A stretch of DNA of 32,954 nucleotides, from positions 1 to 32,954 of the forward strand of contig NZ_QZDT01000040.1 in NCBI RefSeq assembly GCF_009917485.1. Direction: 5' to 3'. This DNA comes from Parablautia muri (GTDB taxonomy: Bacteria > Bacillota > Clostridia > Lachnospirales > Lachnospiraceae). A model generated the notes under the pieces. The model searched no databases. It saw nothing but the letters and a program-made list of their open reading frames with translations, and was not told the DNA's origin. Position numbers and translations under genes: made by a program. Below are positions 9,453 to 14,863 of this stretch, piece by piece (the stretch's first letter is position 1; each line of letters begins with the position of its first letter).

Positions 9453-9481
9453 TTGTATGTTCTCCTGTTTTTGGGTATATT
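9453..9481 (+). promoter_or_regulatory. Promoter of the type III antitoxin RNA
   Basis: TTGTAT (9453-9458) and TATATT (9476-9481) are separated by 17 nt. The predicted start near 9488 would place the first RNA hairpin (AAGGAATC/GATTCCTT) at the 5' end of the transcript. Confidence 0.6.
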
Positions 9482-9487
9482 ATAAGT

Positions 9488-9628
9488 AAGGAATCTTAGT
9501 CGATTCCTTCATCACAATATGAGTCCTGTGACTGTTCTGACAGGACGGTAAAATAAAAGTGACAGAGCGATGAGTTGAGTGACGGTTCTGACTCAACGGT
9601 AAAATAAAAGTGACCGAGTGATGAAAAT
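9488..9628 (+). ncRNA. Type III antitoxin RNA: two 51-nt hairpin repeats plus a partial third
   Basis: Repeat 1 (9519-9569) and repeat 2 (9570-9620) are both exactly 51 nt. They share 'TGAC.GTTCTGAC', 'ACGGTAAAATAAAAGTGAC' and 'GAG.G'; a partial third copy begins at 9621. In each repeat a stem forms around the loop: GTCCTGT/ACAGGAC in the first, GTTGAGT/ACTCAAC in the second. Three base pairs differ between repeats and every change is compensated, so the structure is under selection. Type III antitoxins are tandem RNA repeats upstream of a ToxN-type nuclease, which cuts them in A-rich spacers and is then bound by the pieces. The A-rich spacer here fits. Copy number and repeat length resemble CptI-type more than ToxI-type RNAs (from memory). 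Confidence 0.88.
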
Positions 9629-9657
9629 TGTGGGAGGGCAACGGCTCTCCCATTTTT
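9629..9657 (+). terminator. Leaky terminator between antitoxin RNA and toxin
   Basis: TGGGAG (9631-9636) pairs with CTCCCA (9646-9651), followed by TTTTT. In type III systems this position holds a terminator that lets only part of the transcripts reach the toxin gene, which gives excess antitoxin RNA. Confidence 0.85.
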
Positions 9658-9671
9658 ACTAAGGAGATATT

Positions 9672-10169
9672 ATGAGCCCTAAAGACGATGCATTTGATTA
9701 TCAGGTATTGAATCTGACAAATAAATTTTATGCTGATTATCCAAATCCACCATATAAGGAAATTGTCAGGAAGAATAGCAGACCATACAACTGCTTATTA
9801 GTGCAGTCGCATTATGGATATTTCATTTGTATTCCTTATAGGAGCCATATAAACCATAAATATGCCTTCAAATTTAAAAAGAGTATCCGTTCCCAAAGGA
9901 CAAACTCAGGATTAGATTACAGTAAGATTGTAATAATAACAAATAATGAATATATTGGAACAGCAGATGCCATTGTGGATAAAGATGAATATAATGAGAC
10001 ACGGGATAATATAGAATACATAAAAAACGATGCTCAAAATTACATTGATAATTATGTAGATAGCCTGATAGGGAAATCAATAAAATACGATAAAAGGGAA
10101 TTTAATCGTGTCTATGGGTATTCTACATTACAATATTTCCATAAAGAGCTTGGAATTGAAGGAAAATAG
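9672..10169 (+). CDS. Type III toxin, ToxN/AbiQ-superfamily endoribonuclease (CptN/TenpN-like)
   Basis: This is a 165-residue protein with a strong AAGGAGATATT site before ATG 9672. Features I associate with the family are 'NKFYADYPNPPYKEI', 'RPYNCLLVQSHYGYFICIPYRSHINHKYAFKF', 'SGLDYSKIVII' and the C-terminal 'STLQYFHKELGI'. The Ser/Lys-containing 'GLDYSKIVI' region corresponds to the active-site strand of ToxN-like RNases. It should cut cellular and antitoxin RNA and be held inactive by the RNA repeats at 9519-9628. Members such as AbiQ and ToxIN abort phage infection. The gene is followed by a terminator. Family membership is confident; the exact subfamily is less so. Confidence 0.88.
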   Translation: MSPKDDAFDYQVLNLTNKFYADYPNPPYKEIVRKNSRPYNCLLVQSHYGYFICIPYRSHINHKYAFKFKKSIRSQRTNSGLDYSKIVIITNNEYIGTADAIVDKDEYNETRDNIEYIKNDAQNYIDNYVDSLIGKSIKYDKREFNRVYGYSTLQYFHKELGIEGK

Positions 10170-10175
10170 TTAAGA

Positions 10176-10213
10176 AATAAGGACGCTGCCCAATAAAGCA
10201 ACGTCTTATTTTA
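10176..10213 (+). terminator. Terminator after the type III toxin
   Basis: AATAAGGACG (10176-10185) pairs with CGTCTTATT (10202-10210) with one bulged G, followed by a T-rich stretch. Confidence 0.7.
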
Positions 10214-10276
10214 ATATTCAATTTTATGAATTAAGGTTCGCATATTAACAGAATTATAATAAAAAGGAGAGACTAA

Positions 10277-10456
10277 ATGCTTACGCAAGAAGAAGTACGA
10301 CAGAAATTAATAAGAAAGATGGAGGAAAGGCAGCAACAGTATATTGCTAAACAGATCGGAGTACCGAAACAGATAATAAGTAATTTCTAGACAGGAAAAC
10401 GGGATTTGTGGGATTCATCGCTGCAAGCCCTTAATGATTATCTGGATACTCATTAA
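10277..10456 (+). pseudogene. XRE/Cro-type helix-turn-helix regulator with internal amber codon
   Basis: The ATG at 10277 follows AAAAAGGAG, and a TATAAT lies upstream (10255-10260). The 59-codon frame reads 'RQQQYIAKQIGVPKQIISNF', then TAG (10388-10390), then 'TGKRDLWDSSLQALNDYL' to TAA 10454-10456. In this family the position is usually Lys ('ISRFKNGKR'), and AAG to TAG is one base change, so this is most likely a recent nonsense mutation. The protein has only one helix-turn-helix domain and would have been about 59 residues. The ~210 nt after it contain no gene I can support. Confidence 0.75.
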
Positions 10457-10670
10457 TCAGATCAGAAGTAAAACCAAAGAAGTAGCCCATTAACAAATCA
10501 AACACATATTTAAAATTCAAATTAAAATCTAATTCATTCAAAGCGGCGAAATAATCAAAGCCGCAAAAATCCAATTTAAAACAATTACAACTGAATATTG
10601 AAAAAAGAGAAATTAGAAACAGTAGGTATTAAAAACGGAACAGAAACAAGCAAATAGAAAAGAGATTGGA

Positions 10671-11063
10671 ATGGACGTTATCTATAGGACATTACCAAAT
10701 CTGAAAACAGAGCATCAGAATATAATTTCGGTTAATTACAAGTTATCTGATTTGCATAATTGGATGAATAATCAAGAGGAATTAAATCAATATTTGCAAG
10801 GATTGCTTGATGGGGCAAATACAAATATCCTGGCAATAAATGCTTTGATAGAGCTTTATAATGGAGTGACTATAGAAAGCAAAGACAAGAAAAATCATAT
10901 CGTTAAAGGTGTGGGGATATTATATGATGCTTTGCCGGAAGAATCGAAACAAAACGTATGCGAGGATTTGTTGAACAGGAAGAAATTTTATGAGGATGCC
11001 TGTCTTAAGATTATGGATAGTTTTAATCAGGCGGTTGAAGTGAAAGGGGATGTGGGGGTGTAG
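10671..11063 (+). CDS. Hypothetical 130-residue protein
   Basis: ATG 10671 is preceded by a weak GAGATTGG. The protein is soluble, Asn/Leu-rich and apparently all-helical ('LSDLHNWMNNQEELNQYLQGLLDGANTNILAINALIELYNG'). No motif is recognised and there is no membrane segment. It stands alone between the broken XRE gene and the zinc-ribbon genes. A phage or plasmid accessory origin is likely from context only. Confidence 0.6.
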   Translation: MDVIYRTLPNLKTEHQNIISVNYKLSDLHNWMNNQEELNQYLQGLLDGANTNILAINALIELYNGVTIESKDKKNHIVKGVGILYDALPEESKQNVCEDLLNRKKFYEDACLKIMDSFNQAVEVKGDVGV

Positions 11064-11177
11064 GGATAGGATAGATTGAATGGTATATATGGTATAAATT
11101 GGATTTCCCGTTGTGGATATGGAGAAAAGATAGTATAATTACAGGTAAATAAAGGTAGGAAAGCTGAGATTTCTAAT

Positions 11178-11639
11178 ATGGAAGAAAAAAGTGTAAAATG
11201 CCCTAAATGCCATACAACATATAATAAAATGTTTTTGATGGGTAAACAAGGAAATATTGATACCTGTCCAATGTGTGGATCAGATATGAATGACGAAGAA
11301 CATCCTGATTGGATTACGTGGTATTATTATAAGGATCCCCAATATGGTGACTATAGTTTGTGGGACAAATTACCTTTAAAGCCAGAGGAATTAGTACTAA
11401 TCAAAGAATTTAAAGCACCACCAGAATCAGAATGTGGATTAGATGAAGTGAAAAGGATATTACGTACATATATCCCTGATGCCTTTTCTGAGATTAAAGA
11501 TACAAATCCTACAATATGTTGCCCAAGATGTGGTAGTCAAGAATACACCTTGTTAAATAGAGGATATTCTGTATTTACTGGATTGTTAGGAAGTGGAAAA
11601 GTAAAAAGAGTATGCAACCAGTGTAAAAAAGAATTCTAA
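11178..11639 (+). CDS. Protein with two zinc ribbons
   Basis: This is a 153-residue protein. It has an N-terminal zinc ribbon CPKC (residues 8-11) paired with CPMC (~31-34), and a C-terminal ribbon CPRC (~115-118) paired with CNQC (~146-149). The second ribbon contains 'YTLLNRGYSVFTGLLGSGKVKRVCNQCKKEF', a form often seen in small phage and Firmicute zinc-ribbon proteins. The middle is acidic with 'DWITWYYYKDPQYGDY'. The function is unknown; nucleic-acid or protein contacts are typical for such ribbons. A possible -10 (TATAAT, 11132-11137) precedes it. The next gene is another zinc-ribbon protein 19 nt downstream, so they are probably co-transcribed. Confidence 0.7.
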   Translation: MEEKSVKCPKCHTTYNKMFLMGKQGNIDTCPMCGSDMNDEEHPDWITWYYYKDPQYGDYSLWDKLPLKPEELVLIKEFKAPPESECGLDEVKRILRTYIPDAFSEIKDTNPTICCPRCGSQEYTLLNRGYSVFTGLLGSGKVKRVCNQCKKEF

Positions 11640-11658
11640 ATATTATGAGGGTAGCGGT

Positions 11659-11883
11659 ATGAAATTGCTTATTGTGATAATATGCATAGGAATTATCTGG
11701 TGGGTTGAATATGACAGAAATGCATACATTGATTCATTACCAAAAGAAAAGAGGGATGAATTAATAAAGAGGCAATCGCAAATGCGGTGTTCCCATTGCC
11801 TATCAACTGATTTCGAAGTTGTAGGTATGAAGCATAATAGATTACTATGGCAATGCAAACATTGTAAAAGAATTAGAAAGTAA
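11659..11883 (+). CDS. Membrane-anchored zinc-ribbon protein
   Basis: This is a 74-residue protein. 'MKLLIVIICIGIIWWVEY' forms an N-terminal membrane anchor; a charged linker ('PKEKRDELIKRQSQ') and a C-terminal zinc ribbon follow (CSHC ... CKHC). The ribbon would be cytoplasmic or external depending on topology; the positive charges after the segment favour a cytoplasmic C-terminus. The preceding GAGGGTAGCGGT is a weak ribosome binding site. It is a partner of the upstream two-ribbon gene by spacing. No family name. Confidence 0.65.
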   Translation: MKLLIVIICIGIIWWVEYDRNAYIDSLPKEKRDELIKRQSQMRCSHCLSTDFEVVGMKHNRLLWQCKHCKRIRK

Positions 11884-11929
11884 AATAATAAAATATTATG
11901 AAAAACTAAATATCAAATAACAAATTTTA

Positions 11930-11959
11930 GGAGAGATTATTTACATAGTCTCTCTTTTA
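11930..11959 (+). terminator. Terminator after the zinc-ribbon genes
   Basis: GAGAGA (11931-11936) pairs with TCTCTC (11949-11954), followed by TTTTAT. Confidence 0.7.
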
Positions 11960-11992
11960 TTATGTTCAAAAATAAGGAGGAAAATTTTTATA

Positions 11993-12337
11993 GTGGAAAA
12001 TAATTTCATTTTAGATTTAATAGCATGTTTACAGAAAGGCGAGAGCCGTAAGCAGCTCGATTCAGATATAAAGAATATCGAGAAAACATTAAATATGTTG
12101 CGGCTCACAGGAATATTTGCAAAAGGTGAGACAAAGAAGGAATTAAATGCTTATATCAAACAATTATCTAATCAGCTATCAACAATAAAGCTGAAAGCTA
12201 AAATCGACAGTAAGAACGTAAAAAGTGAAGTAGACAAGGCTTTAAATAGTGTATCTTTTAAAGATATTGATGCTTTAAACATTGATGAAAACAAGACCAA
12301 ATTAAAAGTTAAGAAAATAATTGCAGATACAAAGTAA
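11993..12337 (+). pseudogene. Phage tape-measure protein, N-terminal fragment
   Basis: The GTG at 11993 follows AAGGAGG. The 114 residues ('LDLIACLQKGESRKQLDSDIKNIEKTLNMLRLTGIF', 'LSNQLSTIKLKAKIDSKNVKSEVDKALNSVSFKDID') match the beginning of large tape-measure proteins of Clostridium/Lachnospiraceae siphophages. Those continue for many hundreds of residues through a hydrophobic central region. Here the frame stops at TAA 12335-12337, inside an 84-nt hairpin, and the next coding sequence corresponds to a much later part of the protein. The fragment is therefore the left side of a deletion. Confidence 0.75.
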
Positions 12338-12404
12338 GCGTCAAATAAGATAGTGGATAGAAAAATAACCACTATCTTATTTGACGCTTACCAAAAATCT
12401 GCAA
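12321..12404. repeat. Giant hairpin at the tape-measure deletion junction
   Basis: The bases 12334-12356 and 12369-12391 form a perfect 23-bp inverted repeat around a 12-nt AT loop. Outside it, a 5x5 mismatch (12329-12333 and 12392-12396) is flanked by a further 8-bp pairing, TTGCAGAT (12321-12328) with ATCTGCAA (12397-12404). The left arm contains the stop that truncates the N-terminal tape-measure fragment. No T-run follows, so a terminator is unlikely. Confidence 0.85.
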
Positions 12405-13177
12405 AGCACTTTTGCTGATACAGTAAATTCAGCCAATGGCGGTATTGGTGGACATAACTACGCTGATAAGATCAAAGACCTTGAAAAAGAGAAGGATAAG
12501 ATAAACAGCGCGCTTGATGATGCAAAGAAAGGTTCCACAAAGGAAACAAAGGATGAGTTTGAAGAGTTAATAGATTTCTTTGATAGAAGAAATGATGTAT
12601 TAAACAATGCCCTCTCCCTTCTGAAAACAAACCTTGATAACGTAACGGGATCCTTTGCAAAGAACAGGCTGATAGATGCAGAATTAGGGGTTACAGAGGA
12701 AAAGTTCAAAAATTATTCTGATGCTCTCAACATGTACACCCAAAAGGCAAATGAAGCATTATCCAAGCTCCCTTCTGACATAGCCGCTAAAATAAAAGAC
12801 GGCGCAGTTGACCTTACCACATTTATTGGTGACGGTAATGAGGAAGTTGTAGAAGCAATAAAGGATTATGAGCAATGGGCTGACAAGGTAGCTGACTGTA
12901 AACAGGAATTGGCAGAGCTGAGAACTGCTATCAGACAGTTAGAATTAGAAAAGTTTAATAACATCATGGAGGAATTTTCCAACCAGTTTGACCTTCATGA
13001 AGACGGGAAAGGCCTAATAGAGAAACAGATAGCGTTGCTCAAAGAAGCTGGGGAACTGATTGGCGATTCATTCTTTACCACACAGATTGACCAGTCAAAG
13101 AAACAGCTTGCGCTTCTTGAAGAAGAAAAGACAAAATTAGTAGAGCAGATGACTTCTGCTGTTAGTTCTGGAAGGGT
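12381..13177 (+). CDS. Phage tape-measure protein, 5' exon of the C-terminal part
   Basis: This is open from TTG 12381, but no ribosome binding site supports that start, so it is the body of a formerly longer gene. It is rich in coiled coil ('DKIKDLEKEKDKINSALDDAKK', 'SKKQLALLEEEKTKLVEQMTSAVSSGRV'). Without splicing the frame ends at TGA 13182-13184. With removal of the group I intron after T13177, the last codon GT|A joins the 3' exon and reads on as '...SSGRV-TDEWLSMVNALSDVEG', which fits tape-measure proteins of this group. Tape-measure proteins set phage tail length. The 5' end is lost to the deletion at 12321-12404, so a functional product is doubtful. Confidence 0.75.
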
Positions 13178-13308
13178 AGACTGATGCCCTCTCCTGTAGT
13201 AATGCAGGATGAATAAAAGTAACTATATCGGTTAAAAGGCGATGGGACGCTCAAGACCGAGGAAAGACTGATTTTAGATTAAAACAACTATTATGAAAGG
13301 ATATTATT

Positions 13309-13491
13309 ATGAATCCTCACATGCACAATGGATTAATAATCGAATCCATAGACGCAAATGATTTTGAATTTGCTGGTATTGGTTGTGTGAAAATATTGCC
13401 TGATGAAGAAATATGGAAATATTACACCCCGCAAATACCTATAACAGAAAACTATCTAATACAACAGATAAAACGCCTTGATACTTTATAA
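13309..13491 (+). CDS. Intron-borne hypothetical 60-residue protein
   Basis: ATG 13309 follows GAAAGGATATT. The sequence 'HNGLIIESIDANDFEFAGIGCVKILPDEEIWKYYTPQIPITENYLIQQIKRLDTL' has no recognised motif and no membrane segment. It lies inside the P6a loop of the group I intron and overlaps tail-to-tail, by ~50 nt, an open frame on the opposite strand. It does not look like a LAGLIDADG, GIY-YIG or HNH homing nuclease. Confidence 0.5.
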   Translation: MNPHMHNGLIIESIDANDFEFAGIGCVKILPDEEIWKYYTPQIPITENYLIQQIKRLDTL

Positions 13492-13735
13492 ATTCTTCAT
13501 AAGATGGAATATGCTCTAAATCAAGATATAATACATCAATAAGTGGAAATTTTGAACGTATTTGTTTTGGTATGCATTCTTCTAGTAATAAATATGGATT
13601 ATATAATTTACAAACATAAAACCTTGCGCAATACTTAATTAAATCATATATAATATTGTCATCATTTATATTGTCTAACAATTCTTGAATGAATATATGT
13701 TCTGATAGTTTTGTGTCAATTATTGGTATATAATT
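13439..13735 (-). pseudogene. Minus-strand protein remnant in the intron loop
   Basis: On the minus strand an open frame runs from 13735 (just after an in-frame stop) to 13439. It contains 'YIPIIDTKLSEHIFIQELLDNIND' and 'ARFYVCKLYNPYLLLEECIPKQI', which read like real protein. No ATG begins it; TTG at 13681 is the only common start. The first ~12 codons recur, degraded, upstream of the DUF3990 gene ('YIPII...LSE'). I interpret it as a 5'-truncated gene. No family is recognised, and chance openness is possible. Confidence 0.4.
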
Positions 13736-13766
13736 GGGATATTATAATACTAATGATTGGGGAATA
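13699..13766 (+). promoter_or_regulatory. Upstream region shared with the DUF3990 gene (copy 1)
   Basis: This aligns with 17083-17149 along its whole length. Identical blocks are GTTCTGATAG, CAATTATTGGTATATAAT, ATAATAC and AATGATTGG, and GAATA is also shared. It contains -10-like TATAAT boxes and the near-palindrome CAAT-T-ATTG. It ends 4 nt before the Ntn-hydrolase ATG and carries the GGGGA ribosome binding site. Confidence 0.75.
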
Positions 13767-13770
13767 ATAT

Positions 13771-14427
13771 ATGAGTTTGGTGCAATTTGTTTTAACGTAT
13801 AATTTTATATTAGCAGGTGGAGATACACGGGGAACTGACATTAATCAAAATATTGTAAGCGAAACTTATAATAAGGTTATGAAAATAAACCCTAATATAA
13901 TAATTGGCTGTTCAGGCGTTGCACAAGATTCTCATTTATTCCTTTCTGATTATTGTACATTTTCAAGAGAATATGGATTGCATTTAAAAGATGGAATCAA
14001 TTTAAAATATCAGGATATTATTTCTAATTTAAATAAGAAATTTGATGGAATGTGCCAAATACATTATGGCAGCGAAAATGAAACGCTTTATAATTTTACA
14101 GTTGTTGTATGTGGTTATAATGGAAATGAGTTTATGGCAATGCAATATTCTATATCAGATAATCTGGATGATAAAAATAATGGCAGACATCCAATATATA
14201 TAAATCCTGAAACAGGATTAAGATGTTTTGTGATTGGATCACTTCAATTAGATTTGCATAACAAAAACTATAATGATGAACTTAGAAAAAATCAACCGGA
14301 AACTATATTGCAATACAAAAATGTTATGAAAACTGTATTTGATAAAGGAGTAAAATTTGATAATACAATCAATAATTTATGTGTTTTTGAAAAAATAAAA
14401 AGAAAAGATGTGACAGAAAATATATAA
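13771..14427 (+). CDS. Proteasome/HslV-like Ntn hydrolase carried in the intron (frameshifted C-terminus)
   Basis: This is a 218-residue open frame starting at ATG 13771. The start aligns by eye with proteasome beta subunits: Ser2 would become the N-terminal nucleophile after Met removal, 'LAGGDTRGT' matches the 'AADSRAT' strand with Asp at mature position 17, and 'NKVMKINPNIIIGCSGVAQDS' matches '[20 protein letters not shown]' with Lys at mature position 34 (33 in proteasomes). Such enzymes cleave peptide or amide bonds. The frame stops at 14427, but the +1-shifted frame continues as plausible protein for 70 codons, so the full product would be ~290 residues. It lies in the P6a loop of the group I intron, with a promoter region shared with the DUF3990 gene. 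Substrate unknown. Confidence 0.65.
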   Translation: MSLVQFVLTYNFILAGGDTRGTDINQNIVSETYNKVMKINPNIIIGCSGVAQDSHLFLSDYCTFSREYGLHLKDGINLKYQDIISNLNKKFDGMCQIHYGSENETLYNFTVVVCGYNGNEFMAMQYSISDNLDDKNNGRHPIYINPETGLRCFVIGSLQLDLHNKNYNDELRKNQPETILQYKNVMKTVFDKGVKFDNTINNLCVFEKIKRKDVTENI

Positions 14428-14647
14428 TAAAGATATCATTGTAATAGGGACAAGCAATATTATTTTTGTAGATGATAGTTGGAAAATAGATAAAAAAGAA
14501 AAACAGAATATAGAAAGCAAAAAGAAACTTATGGTAGAGATTTTTAAAGAATCCACAAATCCATATGCTCATTTTATAGGTATGACTATAAAAGGTAACC
14601 CAAACAATAATTGTTCTTTTGGTGGCATTAAGATTAATAGCCACTGA
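14428..14647 (+). pseudogene. Frameshifted C-terminal part of the Ntn hydrolase
   Basis: After an A-run at 14417-14420 the next frame is open without a start codon: 'YNKDIIVIGTSNIIFVDDSWKIDKKEKQNIESKKKL' ... 'NPYAHFIGMTIKGNPNNNCSFGGIKINSH', ending at TGA 14645-14647. Removal of one A joins it to the upstream frame. The stop codon abuts the 3' strand of P6a, as expected if this is the true end of the intron-borne gene. Confidence 0.6.
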
Positions 14648-14863
14648 ATCTAAAATCAGAATCCGTAGAGACTGTAATACCCCATATGGCGACATATGAG
14701 GTTCCGTTACTCCCATCTTCTAGCGAGGGTGAAGATCCAGTCCGGACTCACACAATAATCCCAAACAAAATGAAATGTGAGAGACAGCCAGAAATGACTG
14801 TCCGCTATGTTTATGCATAGTCAGTAGGCTTGGTAAGCTGAAAGTAACAGACTGACAGAAAGG

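Larger units (their letters stand above)
13178..14863 (+). ncRNA. Group I intron interrupting the tape-measure gene
   Basis: The catalytic core can be drawn. P1 is exon AGGGU with IGS GCCCU (13186-13190), with a U-G pair at the 5' splice site. P2 is CCTG/CAGG (13193-13196, 13205-13208). P3 is AGTAAC (13218-13223) with GTTACT (14706-14711). P4 is TCGGTT (13228-13233) with GACCGA (13255-13260), J4/5 AAAA; P5 is GGCG/CGCT. P6a is a perfect 13-bp helix (13268-13280 with 14647-14659). P7 is GACTG (14670-14674) with CAGTC (14738-14742), preceded by the typical J8/7 'GAAGATCC'. P7.1 is CATATG/CATATG. P10 pairs exon AACAG with CTGAT, 4 of 5. The 3' end is G14863. The joined exons stay in frame. The P6a loop holds 1.37 kb of cargo. 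P8 is less certain. Confidence 0.9.

Noticed and set aside
9125-9499. 124- and 83-codon overlapping ORFs
   Set aside because: No ribosome binding site or recognisable domain; the longer one runs through the type III antitoxin promoter.
9519-9628. Regularly spaced repeats that might be a small CRISPR array
   Set aside because: Units are contiguous 51-nt repeats with covarying stems and no unique spacers, no cas genes are near, and a ToxN-type gene follows directly.
10388-10390. Pyrrolysine or other recoding at the amber codon
   Set aside because: No recoding element or matching machinery is visible; a Lys to stop point mutation in a small helix-turn-helix gene is simpler.
10457-10670. Hairpin GCGGC/GCCGC in the AT-rich gap as a terminator or RNA gene
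   Set aside because: The stem is only five pairs with no T-run and no other support.
13182-13197. Alternative 5' splice site after CTCCTGT (T13197)
   Set aside because: It also has a U-G pair with GCAGGA, but exon 1 would keep the in-frame TGA at 13182. The site after T13177 gives P1, P10 and an open spliced frame; the CCTG/CAGG helix is better taken as P2.
13178-14863. Group II intron or IStron
   Set aside because: There is no reverse transcriptase, no domain V-like AGC/GUUC hairpin at the 3' end, and no tnpA or tnpB. P3-P7 pairings and the U-G/omega-G splice sites fit group I.
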